In this document: in pieces, positions 13,809-22,262 of the stretch
How positions within the stretch are numbered: the stretch's first letter is position 1
Layout: each line of letters opens with the position of its first letter
Virus record (IMG/VR): IMGVR_UViG_3300044971_000920
Coordinates: 1-34,798 of that record
Strand: one strand, 5' to 3'
Source: a virus
DNA length: 34,798 nucleotides
Position numbers and translations under genes: made by a program
Notes under the pieces: model-generated
Seen by the model: only the letters and a program-made list of their open reading frames with translations
Databases searched by the model: none
What the model was told of the DNA's origin: nothing

Positions 13809-14258
13809 TTAGCTACCCGATGCTGCGCCGCCCGCCAGAGTAGCTGTAACAGTGGAGGCCAGGCCGGAAGATGCTGCGGCGATCACAGCGGGCACGCTGA
13901 TCAGGCTGATTGTGACGTTGACGTACTCGGCGGTTAGATGATCTTCCTGCGGCTGCGCGGCGTAGCGCCAGTGCGTAGAGGTTGGCACCAGATCGGTGAA
14001 GCTGGTGTGCCCGGCCCACGCTTCAGTGCTGAGCGGAAATGCGATGTAGCCGCCCTGTTGCTCGCGGTAGTGATCACGCAGCAGCTTGGCCTCTGCTTGC
14101 GTCAGTGCAGCGAAGCTCAGCTCAAGGTTGTGGCTGTAGGCGGTGGTGCCATGCCGGAAGCGGACGCTGCCACCACCGAAGCCCTTCTCCTCGGTGACAG
14201 GGAACACGCCCATGCTGTAGCGACGCGTGGCCGGCTCCAGCGCCGGGAAGGTGGCCAT
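13809..14258 (-). CDS. Minor tail protein, paralogue of the protein at 16398
   Basis: The 149-aa protein starts ATFPALEPATRRYSMGVFP and shares its whole plan with the 249-aa protein at 16398-17147 (ATFPSLTPATRAFTPGEYP). The shared parts are a LSFAALTQAEAKLLRDHY helix, a GGYIAFPL strand, and a WRYAAQP...EYVNVTISLISVP beta core. The plan resembles DUF2460-like or lambda gpM-like minor tail proteins. It ends with one Gly/Ala-rich VTATLAGG unit, while its paralogue has several. It lies between tail fibre-type genes and lysis genes. Confidence 0.65.
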   Translation of the reverse strand: MATFPALEPATRRYSMGVFPVTEEKGFGGGSVRFRHGTTAYSHNLELSFAALTQAEAKLLRDHYREQQGGYIAFPLSTEAWAGHTSFTDLVPTSTHWRYAAQPQEDHLTAEYVNVTISLISVPAVIAAASSGLASTVTATLAGGAASGS

Positions 14259-14674
14259 CAGTTCTGCAGCGTGATGGTGCTGCTGCCCAGGCTGAAGGTT
14301 GCAGAGCTGCTGCTGACATCACCGCCGAAGTCCACATAGCAAACCAGCTCATCAGCGCTGCTGGCGCCGCCGCGTGACTTGTAGATCACAGCAGCCCTGG
14401 CGGTGATGGTGCTGGTGGCCCAGCTCACAGCAGCAAAGCTGAGCGTCACGCGATCGTTGGCGGTGTCCTTGGTGACGGTGCAGGCGCTGGTGACGCCGCC
14501 AGCGGTGTAGCCGGTGCCGCTGACTTCGTTGGTGACATCATCACGCTTGTCGTGCGTGTCCTTGTTTGGCGTATAGCTGCTGGTGACCAGCATCACCTTG
14601 AAGGTGTCAGTGTCGAAGTCGATGGCGCCACGGGCCATGTCATCAACGGCTGAGTTGTAGATCAGGGAAGCCAT
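14258..14674 (-). CDS. Conserved phage structural protein (138 aa)
   Basis: It begins ASLIYNSAVDDMARGAIDFD and has TFKVMLVTSSYTPNKDTHDK, followed by DVTNEVSGTGYTAGG and ITARAAVIYKSRGG. This is a beta-rich family that I know from many siphovirus and prophage genomes, usually annotated as hypothetical or minor structural protein. The location among tail-tip genes suggests a baseplate or fibre-accessory role. Stop and the next start overlap (TGATG). Confidence 0.65.
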   Translation of the reverse strand: MASLIYNSAVDDMARGAIDFDTDTFKVMLVTSSYTPNKDTHDKRDDVTNEVSGTGYTAGGVTSACTVTKDTANDRVTLSFAAVSWATSTITARAAVIYKSRGGASSADELVCYVDFGGDVSSSSATFSLGSSTITLQN

Positions 14675-14697
14675 GATGTAACTGCGTTGAGATCAGT

Positions 14698-14994
14698 CTA
14701 GGCTGGTGGTGATGGCCATGCGCTAGCACGCTTGGCTGCGAGCTGGTCGCGCAGAGTCCACATTCCGTTTGCGCCTGATGTTGATACGGATGCGTTTTTG
14801 CCGAGTAGCGCAGCAGGGGTGAGCAGGTTTGTGGTGGTGGTGCCGCCGCCCAATGTCAGGGTCACTGTGTTGCCGCCGCCCCATGCGTAGTTCGGCTGGT
14901 TCCATGTACCTGTGCCGCTAGCGACAAAGGCAAGGCTTGGCAGGACCAAATCAATCGACGTTTGCCCCGATGGTGTTTGGTTGAAATTGGCCAT
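14698..14994 (-). CDS. Hypothetical virion-associated protein (98 aa)
   Basis: The protein is rich in Gly, Thr and Asn (GGGNTVTLTLGGGTTTT) and looks like a small beta structure or a disordered adhesin tip. Its gene follows the 333-aa putative fibre gene by three bases. I do not recognise it. A role as a fibre tip or fibre chaperone is possible only by position. Confidence 0.5.
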   Translation of the reverse strand: MANFNQTPSGQTSIDLVLPSLAFVASGTGTWNQPNYAWGGGNTVTLTLGGGTTTTNLLTPAALLGKNASVSTSGANGMWTLRDQLAAKRASAWPSPPA

Positions 14995-14997
14995 GGG

Positions 14998-15999
14998 TTA
15001 GGTGGTGCGAGCCAACATGACAGGAGTGGCGCCCGTGGTGATCGTTGCGTTATTTGCAAACGCCATCACCTCCCAGACCTCAGAGCCAGCGGTAACAGTG
15101 ATTGTGTCGTAGATGCCTAATGTGTTGGCGGTGTAAAGCATGGTGATCCCAAAATCACTGCCCATTGTTGTAGTAATCCACTGCGAGTAAGGCAGACTAT
15201 GAAATACAGGGCTTGAGTTTGTGGTGTATGCGCCGTTGGTGCCGTTGAAGCCAATGGGCAACACAATGGCGCTTCGCGTCGGGACAGCTCCAATATTTGT
15301 AAGCCAGCTGTTGCTGGTATTGCCTAAGCCGCAATATGCGTATTCTGCGCCTTGCGTATAAGAACTAGCCGTTCCTATGTACTGAGTCCCCGAAGTTGAT
15401 CCGTTTAGGGCAACACCTCGGCCTAACTCCCTACGTAGCGAGCAAAAGCGGTTAAAACCGACTTGTCCCCACCCGCCGCTAACCGCAGGCGCTACCTCGT
15501 ATAACAGGTTTAGGAAACCTTTGCTAAAGTCAACCCAAGGCTGGAAAGATCCACTACCTTTTACGATGGTAAAGCAGGAATAAGTTGCGCCTTGTGAGAT
15601 CACAAAGAAATTAACATCGCCACTGGTATAGCGAGTGATCTTGACATCAGTGGTAAAGTTAAAGGTTGCTATTTGCTTGTGATTAGTTGCGGCGTTTGTT
15701 GCTGTTGCAAAAAAGTCAAGATATTGAGTGCCGGATGGTATGTCAGATCCTGTGTTCCAGCCGGTTGCCACGTGATAGAACAGGTTGCCGCCGGCGGCGA
15801 CCATGAACCAGTAATAAGTCTTGCCATATGTCCCGGCGGCATTGGTGATTTCCAGCACACGGTTTTCAAGCGTGTTTGTGAAATTGTCATACCACTCGGT
15901 CATCAAACCAGCGTCAATAAACGCCGATCGAAGCTGCGTAAAGAAAGTCGCGGCGGTCAGTGTCGCCGTTGCGGTATAGGTCTGCTTAGTGACGGCCAT
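14998..15999 (-). CDS. Putative receptor-binding / tail tip protein (333 aa)
   Basis: This is a beta-rich protein with many aromatic, Asn, Ser and Thr residues. The N-terminal 30 residues (TATATLTAATFFTQLRSAFIDAGL) form a helix that may attach it to the tail. The base composition is lower in G+C than the core genes (31 of 60 by hand count at 15361-15420), as is common for host-recognition genes that are exchanged often. No family is recognised. Neighbours are tail and fibre-type genes, so receptor binding is the likeliest role. Confidence 0.5.
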   Translation of the reverse strand: MAVTKQTYTATATLTAATFFTQLRSAFIDAGLMTEWYDNFTNTLENRVLEITNAAGTYGKTYYWFMVAAGGNLFYHVATGWNTGSDIPSGTQYLDFFATATNAATNHKQIATFNFTTDVKITRYTSGDVNFFVISQGATYSCFTIVKGSGSFQPWVDFSKGFLNLLYEVAPAVSGGWGQVGFNRFCSLRRELGRGVALNGSTSGTQYIGTASSYTQGAEYAYCGLGNTSNSWLTNIGAVPTRSAIVLPIGFNGTNGAYTTNSSPVFHSLPYSQWITTTMGSDFGITMLYTANTLGIYDTITVTAGSEVWEVMAFANNATITTGATPVMLARTT

Positions 16000-16034
16000 G
16001 GATCAATCCTGGGTAGGTGAGTTAAAGGGCAACA

Positions 16035-16394
16035 TCAGCTGATGTCCTCGTAGCTGATGACCAGCTCCAGATCGCCAGTAGCGCTGGCCTGTGCGCGGAG
16101 GCTCTGACCTTCCTCCAGGTAGATGTACGCCTCGCGGGTGACCAGCACCTGCGTGGCGTCGGCCGGCACCGTGATGGTGTGCGCCAGCTCGTAGCCGGTG
16201 GTGCCGTCCCAGTGCTGCAGCGTGATGTCAGCGGCCGCTGCACCATCCACGTTGGCGCAGTAGACGCTGTTGACCTTCAGCACCTTGCCCGAGCCGGCGC
16301 CATTGCTGAGCGCTGCAGCCATCGATGTGGTGACGGCATAACCCACCGACTTGCCGGTAATCGTCGTGGGAGTCTTGAGGTTCGGCGCTGCCAT
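16035..16394 (-). CDS. Small virion protein (119 aa)
   Basis: The protein has a beta-sandwich look: KVLKVNSVYCANVDGAAAADITL, then TGYELAHTITVPADATQVLV and GDLELVISYED. Such proteins occur in tail-tip regions of phages and in decoration proteins. It contains one ITLQHWDG strand typical of C1q/TNF-like or jelly-roll modules. It starts three bases after the paralogous minor tail protein gene. No firm family is assigned. Confidence 0.55.
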   Translation of the reverse strand: MAAPNLKTPTTITGKSVGYAVTTSMAAALSNGAGSGKVLKVNSVYCANVDGAAAADITLQHWDGTTGYELAHTITVPADATQVLVTREAYIYLEEGQSLRAQASATGDLELVISYEDIS

Positions 16395-16397
16395 GAA

Positions 16398-17147
16398 TTA
16401 GTTGCCCCACCATTCAACATAGGCTAGCGATTCCCAGCCATATAGCTGCACAGACATGTCGGCCCAGTAATCGCTAGCTGCCGTGCCGCCGGTTGCTGTG
16501 CCGCCTGCCAGGGAGAGTGTGATGCTTTCGTCAAGGCCGACCGCATCACCATCCACTCCGGGGATCCCTGCATCTAGGGATACAGTCACACTGGCGACAA
16601 TGCCATTGGCGGCGCCGATGCTGGCAGTGATCGACTCATCCAGGCCGGGAACAACAAAGCCCTCAGCATCTAGCGTCAGCGTGATCGTCTGCTGCAGGCC
16701 ATTGGCAGCGGCGGCGGCACCGCCGGCAAGTATGCAGCGAGCAAACAGCTCTATGCCGCTGGCAAATGCGCCATCAGGCGGCACGGTTTCAAGCGCCAGC
16801 TCGACGTTATAGCGCCCGCAGTAGACGTCATCCACGGATGGCGGGTCCGTGTAGCGCCAGCGGTAACTGGTCAGTTCGTAGTCGCTGATGGTGGTGACGC
16901 CGCTCCAGATGCTGGATGGCAGCGTGAAGCTTTCAAAGCTGCCGAACTGGCCTTGGTAGTGGCTGAGGATGCTGAGCATGTCAGCTTCAGCCAGGGCGAT
17001 GAAGCTCAGCCGCACTGAACTGCTGAGCATCACGTTGCTATGGCGCACGCGATTCTGCAGGCCGTTGTAAGGAGTAAACGGCGTGTGCGGATACTCACCT
17101 GGCGTAAAAGCGCGGGTTGCTGGTGTCAGGGAAGGGAAGGTAGCCAT
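16398..17147 (-). CDS. Minor tail protein with beta repeats, paralogue of the protein at 13809
   Basis: In this 249-aa protein, residues 1-120 match the paralogue at 13809: ATFPSLTPATRAF, then VRLSFIALAEADMLSILSHY and SYRWRYTDPP. The C-terminal part has repeats around GLQQTITLTLD (150-160), GLDESITASIG (168-178), IVASVTVSLD (183-191) and GLDESITLSLAGG (204-216). It ends in an aromatic tail (VQLYGWESLAYVEWWGN). The repeats probably stack as strands. It lies just after the tip protein gene, so it may sit at the tail tip. Confidence 0.65.
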   Translation of the reverse strand: MATFPSLTPATRAFTPGEYPHTPFTPYNGLQNRVRHSNVMLSSSVRLSFIALAEADMLSILSHYQGQFGSFESFTLPSSIWSGVTTISDYELTSYRWRYTDPPSVDDVYCGRYNVELALETVPPDGAFASGIELFARCILAGGAAAAANGLQQTITLTLDAEGFVVPGLDESITASIGAANGIVASVTVSLDAGIPGVDGDAVGLDESITLSLAGGTATGGTAASDYWADMSVQLYGWESLAYVEWWGN

Positions 17148-17149
17148 GC

Positions 17150-19420
17150 CTAGCTAACCGGAGGAGAATTATCCGGCGGATTCCACGTGCCGGTGATAAA
17201 TGACTGATCGTTACTGAACTGGAATATGTAAAGCGGCGAAATAATAAAAGGCGTATCTTGGGAAACACTTCCAGTCCAGACTTTGATTATGCCTAGCACC
17301 TGGGTGTCGGCCAGATTTACAATATATATTTCAGCTAAGCCGCCACCGGCGCTGCCGGATGGAACCGTAATTGTCCCTCCACCAAACCAGAATTGAGTGC
17401 TTGGGCGCAGACCAAAATTGTTGAATGGAGTAGCCCATTTAGGCTTGGAGTTTGCGGTGGAAAGCCACCCAGAGACAGAACCGTCACTACCCGCCAATCG
17501 ATAGTATGCATTGTTGGCAGGCAAGAACGAAGCAGCGCCGCCCGGTGAATAGCTGCTTACTTGATAAGTTTGTGTGGTGTACGAAAGCTCATCGTCGCAG
17601 TACACCTCAAAATAGATCTCCTCGGTGGCCGTGCCAACTTGGATAAACGAATAATACGGCATCTGGAATGGCGCAGTGCCATCCTGGCTGCCTATCTTGG
17701 TTCCATTTAGATACTTGTCAATTCTTGTTTGCTGGCCTTCGCCGCAGGGCGAGTTGAACTTAAAGATAGAGTCAAAAGTTGGTGTCTGCTGCGGAGTGGC
17801 AAGGCCGTTGCCGCTTATGATCTCCAGTGACCTATTGATTGCAGCATCCAGGCCATCGTCAGCGTTGCCGGTGTCGCCAGTCGGCGCTGAATCATCAAAG
17901 CCGAACCCGCCGCCGCTAGGTGATAGCTCAAGTGGGTCGGCACCATCCGCGTCCGTAAACGTCTCAGCAGGGATGGTGTTGTCGCTGCTGGAGTTCACAT
18001 CACAGCTCACGCCGGTGCGGCCGCTTGGCAGGATGATGCCGGTGCCAACAGCAGCAGCCACATCCAACGCGATCAGGCTGCGCCCTTGGTCGTCGATCGG
18101 GAAGTGCGTGGCCTCATAGCTCACATCACCCGCCAGTGTCTTGGTGATGCGCTCCACTTGGTAGAGGTAGTCATGCACTGAGTTGGCGTAGGTGGTGTTA
18201 TCACGCGCCAGCTGCACGCGGATGATGTCGCCGGCCGTGATGATCGTGTTGTGCTCCTGCGGCCGTGTCGCAAACCTGATGGTGTGCGTGGTGTAGAGCC
18301 GCTTGGCCAGGATGTAAGCGCCAACCTTGACGGCGTGATCCTCGCTGGTACAGAACGTCGAAAGGTCATGCGACTCATACGGCCCGGTCTCGGCAGTCCC
18401 GCTATAACGCACCTCAGCGGTGCGGATGATGCCAATGTCGCTCTCCAGCTGCTGGCGCCAGATCACCTGCGCCACGAAAGGCTGCCTGTCCGCCAGTGAC
18501 AAATAATTGATCTCCAGCGTGCCGGGCAGCACCGTGTCTTCAGTGAAGGTGTACTCCGCCGTGATCGCCGTGGTCTTGATGGCGCCGCCCGCAGTCACCG
18601 GCAGCAGTGGCCGCAGTCCGCGTTTGCCGCCTGCGCTGCTCTCAGCCAGCAGGAAGTAGGGCGCCAGCCTGGCGGCAAGGTCGGAGTAGTTGGTGCTCTC
18701 GCGGATCTCGATGTTGCAGGTGAAGCCGTTCACCTCTAGGAACGTGGCTGCTGCCAGCAGCGCGGTGTTGTCGATCATCGCCGCTGGCACCCTGCTGGTA
18801 TTGACCAGCAGCCACTTCACCAGGTCCGCAAAGTTGTCGCTGGGGCCAGTCACGCTGTCGTAGATCCGGGTGACGGCCATGCCACCACGGATGAACAGAT
18901 GCACCTGGCGGTTGTACTGATCGAAGCCGTCCGGGATGGTGACGTTGAAGCTGAGCGTGCTGATGCCCGGATAGCTGCCGACTGTGCCGCAGAAGAACGG
19001 CGCCTCGGGCAAATCCTTACCGGCACGCTGCACCAGGAAGTTGCCGGGCGCCCAGGTGCCAGCCCTGCGGTTGTAGGTCTGCGTGTGTGCGCCAACACGG
19101 CAGGCACGCTGAAAGACATCCTTCACCGGGATGCTGTCGAGCTGGCCCTCGCTCAGCACCAGCATGTAGTAGGCGGTGACGTTGTTGCTGGCGTCATTCT
19201 CGAAGCGTGCTTCGGTGGCGCCAGGGCTGATCAGGATGCCGCCTTTGCTGTTGCGGAATCGGGCGAACACGATCGGCACCGGCTCACCAATCTGCGCGAA
19301 CCGCTGCGGGCTATCCAGCTCTGTAGTGCCCTGCGCGGCGGTTGCATCAGCTGGTGCGTTGATCTGACCGGCTTGGATGGCCAGCAGTGCCAGTGGATCG
19401 CTGGAGGAGAGAAAGCTCAC
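17150..19420 (-). CDS. Tail tip / central hub protein (gpJ-like)
   Basis: This 756-aa protein has the size and place of a tail-tip attachment protein. The N-terminal two thirds hold motifs of the TipJ/gp44 hub type: RFAQIGEPVPIVFARFRN, FADLVKWLLVNTSRVP, LRPLLPVTAGGAI, and IITAGDIIRVQLARDNTTYAN. The last 230 residues have a different, Ser/Asn/Tyr-rich composition and their DNA is AT-rich (25 of 60 G+C at 17221-17280, against 37 of 60 at 18961-19020). The C-terminal part is probably the host-facing module. The start is GTG, overlapping the previous stop. Confidence 0.75.
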   Translation of the reverse strand: MSFLSSSDPLALLAIQAGQINAPADATAAQGTTELDSPQRFAQIGEPVPIVFARFRNSKGGILISPGATEARFENDASNNVTAYYMLVLSEGQLDSIPVKDVFQRACRVGAHTQTYNRRAGTWAPGNFLVQRAGKDLPEAPFFCGTVGSYPGISTLSFNVTIPDGFDQYNRQVHLFIRGGMAVTRIYDSVTGPSDNFADLVKWLLVNTSRVPAAMIDNTALLAAATFLEVNGFTCNIEIRESTNYSDLAARLAPYFLLAESSAGGKRGLRPLLPVTAGGAIKTTAITAEYTFTEDTVLPGTLEINYLSLADRQPFVAQVIWRQQLESDIGIIRTAEVRYSGTAETGPYESHDLSTFCTSEDHAVKVGAYILAKRLYTTHTIRFATRPQEHNTIITAGDIIRVQLARDNTTYANSVHDYLYQVERITKTLAGDVSYEATHFPIDDQGRSLIALDVAAAVGTGIILPSGRTGVSCDVNSSSDNTIPAETFTDADGADPLELSPSGGGFGFDDSAPTGDTGNADDGLDAAINRSLEIISGNGLATPQQTPTFDSIFKFNSPCGEGQQTRIDKYLNGTKIGSQDGTAPFQMPYYSFIQVGTATEEIYFEVYCDDELSYTTQTYQVSSYSPGGAASFLPANNAYYRLAGSDGSVSGWLSTANSKPKWATPFNNFGLRPSTQFWFGGGTITVPSGSAGGGLAEIYIVNLADTQVLGIIKVWTGSVSQDTPFIISPLYIFQFSNDQSFITGTWNPPDNSPPVS

Positions 19421-19878
19421 TGCCTGATGCCCTGCCCCATGATCGCCAATGTCAACCGGCGCGGCGGGACTTGCGCTCCAACGGGAGACAATGCCGAGCC
19501 GAGTTGTATGGTCAGGCTAGTCAATCCGCCATTGCCGCCAACCACTTGGCCGGTGTATGCAGCCACCAGCTCCTGCCCAGCTTGCGGTGTGTTGTTGCCA
19601 GCGGTGGAATCGAACTGGTAGATGCTGAGATCCACCAGGCGGCCATCGCTGATGGCAGCGAGGAACGCATCCAACACCAGGCCAGTTGCTGCAGCGGTGA
19701 CGGATACTGACTGCTCAGTGCCACTGCTGCCGGCGGTGATGCCATCAGCAATGAACGGCACGTAGTTCCAGCTGGCGCTCGACCATGTGACGCTGGTGTT
19801 GGCGTAGTAACTCTGCCACCGCTGATAGGTGGTACCACCGGCGTCATAGATGCGGAGGTATTGGCTTTGTGCTCTCAT
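19417..19878 (-). CDS. Tail tip assembly protein (153 aa)
   Basis: It lies between tape measure and hub protein, the usual place of gpL/gpM-like or DUF1833-type proteins. It is beta-rich (YLRIYDAGGTTYQRWQSYY, then LVDLSIYQFDS and GLTSLTIQLGS). The ATG overlaps the tape-measure stop and the stop overlaps the hub GTG, so the three are translated as a set. It probably caps the tail tube or recruits the hub. The exact family is not certain. Confidence 0.6.
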   Translation of the reverse strand: MRAQSQYLRIYDAGGTTYQRWQSYYANTSVTWSSASWNYVPFIADGITAGSSGTEQSVSVTAAATGLVLDAFLAAISDGRLVDLSIYQFDSTAGNNTPQAGQELVAAYTGQVVGGNGGLTSLTIQLGSALSPVGAQVPPRRLTLAIMGQGIRQ

Positions 19879-21584
19879 CAGGCCATGCCCAGCGCGATGC
19901 GTGCAGATGGTGTACGCAACCGGCCGATCACGCCTTCAGCGGTCAGCCGCATGGCCCGCTCCATGTCGGCCACTGAAACGTACCGCTTGCCGTCGAACTC
20001 CATCACCGGGCCGGTAGTGATGTTGATTGTCGGGGTGCCACCGCCTGATGCAGCACCTGCCAGCACTGCACCGCCGCGAGCACCTGCTAGGTAGTTGCTG
20101 CTGGCCGCGGCCATCTTGGATTCAGGCACCACATATTCGCGCTCGCCGCCTTCGCCCACCATCGCCAGTGTTGGCCGGTCCACCACGCCGCCCTGCGCAA
20201 AGGCTGGCACTGCGAGTTGTGGAATCAACGGGATATCAGGCGCCGGCAGTCGGTTGAACGCACGGATCAGCACATTGATCAGTCCTGCCGCAAAGTTCAC
20301 GCGGTCCGCCAGATACTGCAGCACGCTGCGAAAGACATTCTTGATCGTGCCAACTACTGCCTCAAATGCTTTGCCGATCGCGCTGCCAATCCTGCCAAAG
20401 ATCGCTACTGCGCCATCGTAGAGCCCCTTGAAGAATCCAAGGATGGGCTTCACGTAGTAATCCATGTAAGCTTGCGCGCCAGCCTTTAACAAGCTGCCAA
20501 TCTTATTAAAGGCTCCGCCGATAAAGTTCACTACAGCATTGAACGCTGCACCGATCTGATCACGGAATGCGTAGATCGCAACGCCAGCCGCAACCAGCAG
20601 CGCCACGATGCCTAACGGGCCAGTGATCAGCACGATGAATGCTGTGGCAATGCCAGCAATGATGCTGCCTGCACTGGCTAATGCGCCGCCTGCCGCGAAC
20701 AGACCAGCAATCGCGCTGCCGATTGAGATGATAGCCGAGATTGCAGGCGCCAATGCAACAAGCGCTGTGAGCAATCCGCCAATCACCAGCAGCGTGGCCT
20801 GCACCGGCTGCGGGAGCGCAGTGAACGCTTTGATGATGCCGACAATGCCCTGTGCAATGCTTGTAATCGCAGGCAGCAGTGCCGTGACTGCTTCATTGAA
20901 TGGTCCGCTAAGACTGCGGCCGATTGCATTCAATGAATCATTAAACTCATCAGCTGACTTCGCCATGTCGCCAGAGATCGTGGCTTGATATTGCTCAAGC
21001 GCGTCGCGGCCTTGATTCAACATTGGAATCAGCTCAACGCCAGACTTGCCGAATAGCTGCATCGCCAACGCAGACTTCTCAGCGCCGTCTGGCATCTTGG
21101 CAAATCGATCTGCAATATCAAGCATCACTGCATCAAGGCCGCGCACCTTGCCTTGCGCATCTTTGGTTGCAACACCGATACCGGAAAGCGCCTTGCTGGC
21201 GGCAGAGCTTGGATCGGTGATGCGCTTGGCAAGTTGCCCCATGCCTTTGGCGACACCTTCAATGCTGCTGCCGCTATCTTCTGCCGCTTGTCCAAACCTG
21301 CTCAATGATTCCACGGCCACGCCAGTGCGTTGGCTCATGTCATTCAGATTGTCTGCTGCATCAATCGAACCCTTAGCGATTGCGGTCAGTCCAGCAACAG
21401 CCCCTACCGGCAGCAGCGCACCCATCAATCCGCCGACGCCTTTGGCGGCCTGCCCCATGCGGCCGAGGCCGCCGCCGACTGCTCCGGCTTGCTTGTTCAG
21501 ATTGCCAAGGCTGCGGCTAAGGCCGTCGATCTCGCCCTGGCCTTGAACATCCGCCTTGACCTTAAGGATCGCGTCAAGCTTCAC
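19878..21584 (-). CDS. Tail tape measure protein
   Basis: This 568-aa protein sets tail length. The N-terminus is a coiled, Gly-rich region (ILKVKADVQGQGEIDGLSRS). A TP901-type tape-measure core follows (AADNLNDMSQRTGVAVESLSRFGQAAED). Several long hydrophobic stretches at about 265-345 are typical of the part that enters the host membrane. By the usual 1.5 Angstrom per residue, the tail would be about 85 nm. It follows the tail chaperone pair as in lambda. The C-terminal GGVVDRPTLAMVGEGGEREYVVP motif is shared by many tape-measure proteins. Confidence 0.92.
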   Translation of the reverse strand: MKLDAILKVKADVQGQGEIDGLSRSLGNLNKQAGAVGGGLGRMGQAAKGVGGLMGALLPVGAVAGLTAIAKGSIDAADNLNDMSQRTGVAVESLSRFGQAAEDSGSSIEGVAKGMGQLAKRITDPSSAASKALSGIGVATKDAQGKVRGLDAVMLDIADRFAKMPDGAEKSALAMQLFGKSGVELIPMLNQGRDALEQYQATISGDMAKSADEFNDSLNAIGRSLSGPFNEAVTALLPAITSIAQGIVGIIKAFTALPQPVQATLLVIGGLLTALVALAPAISAIISIGSAIAGLFAAGGALASAGSIIAGIATAFIVLITGPLGIVALLVAAGVAIYAFRDQIGAAFNAVVNFIGGAFNKIGSLLKAGAQAYMDYYVKPILGFFKGLYDGAVAIFGRIGSAIGKAFEAVVGTIKNVFRSVLQYLADRVNFAAGLINVLIRAFNRLPAPDIPLIPQLAVPAFAQGGVVDRPTLAMVGEGGEREYVVPESKMAAASSNYLAGARGGAVLAGAASGGGTPTINITTGPVMEFDGKRYVSVADMERAMRLTAEGVIGRLRTPSARIALGMA

Positions 21585-21894
21585 GGCTCACCAATCGCAG
21601 GACTTCAGCCTCGATGATCTGCAGATCGCTCAGCATCGCAGATTCATCCGCCACTGACCGCAGTCTAAACAGCCACGCCACTGCGCCATAGTCCAACCCG
21701 ATCAGGCCGCCAGGGCCGGTGCGCCATTGCGTCTGGCAGTCGAGGAACACCATCAGCGCAGGCCACGCATCAGGCTCAACCTCGAAGTGCTCAGGCTGGC
21801 CGGGCTCGAACCCAACCACGCCAAGCACTGCGGCATCGTCTGCGGTTTTGTCGATCACGCCGCCCTTGACCCAATGATGGGCGGCGTCTTTCAG
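21574..21894 (-). CDS. Tail assembly chaperone T part (DUF1799-like), made by -1 frameshift
   Basis: These 106 residues form the second half of a 227-aa G-T fusion that spans 21574-22256. After the A AAA AAC slip at 21900-21894, the -1 frame reads LKDAAHHWVKGGVIDKTADD and continues to a DUF1799-like core (QWRTGPGGLIGLDYGAVAWLF). A GTG at 21858 could start it alone (94 aa), but that codon is buried in the downstream stem. The fusion protein recruits tail tube subunits to the tape measure, as lambda gpGT does. Its 3' end overlaps the tape-measure start. Confidence 0.85.
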   Translation of the reverse strand: MKDAAHHWVKGGVIDKTADDAAVLGVVGFEPGQPEHFEVEPDAWPALMVFLDCQTQWRTGPGGLIGLDYGAVAWLFRLRSVADESAMLSDLQIIEAEVLRLVSREA

Positions 21895-21900
21895 TTTTTT
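21857..21900 (-). promoter_or_regulatory. -1 programmed ribosomal frameshift signal
   Basis: Read on the - strand, the slippery heptamer A AAA AAC (21900-21894) is in the correct zero frame (gcA AAA AAC), directly before the TGA stop. A six-base spacer follows, then a perfect 9-bp GC-rich stem: ACGCCGCCC at 21887-21879 pairs with GGGCGGCGT at 21865-21857 around a 13-base loop. The -1 frame is open into the T ORF. All three classical parts are present with canonical spacing. Confidence 0.92.
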
Positions 21901-22256
21901 GCTTTGTTGCCGGTGACGCTCTCGAAGTACGCCACCACAATGGCGCTGGCGACTGCTGGAATGTTCAGCAGCTCAGCCTTGCTGGCGGCAGTGAATGGCA
22001 GATCCTCGCCGTCCTCATCCTGCACATTACTCCAGCCGGCTAGCACCTCATCAGCTACTGATTGGTCGGTCAGGTCGATTTCGTCATCGCCGCGCTGCTT
22101 TGCCCTGAACAGATCCTGGATCTCATTGATCCGCGTCTGCGCCAGTCGATTGAACCGCGCATCGAAGGTCTGCTTCTCGTAGCGTCCGCCATCAATCGGC
22201 AGGCGCAGCACCACCGGCCACTCATAGGTGGCCGACTTCTTCAGGACAAATGCCAT
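21891..22256 (-). CDS. Tail assembly chaperone G part
   Basis: This 121-aa protein begins AFVLKKSATYEWPVVLRLPIDGG and ends GNKAKN at the slip site. It is a typical zero-frame product of the tail chaperone pair between tail tube and tape measure genes. Most ribosomes stop here; a few shift -1 and make the 227-aa fusion. The middle part (RLAQTRINEIQDLFRAKQ) is helical and acidic-basic mixed. It starts seven bases after the tail tube gene. Confidence 0.85.
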   Translation of the reverse strand: MAFVLKKSATYEWPVVLRLPIDGGRYEKQTFDARFNRLAQTRINEIQDLFRAKQRGDDEIDLTDQSVADEVLAGWSNVQDEDGEDLPFTAASKAELLNIPAVASAIVVAYFESVTGNKAKN

Positions 22257-22262
22257 GCAGGA

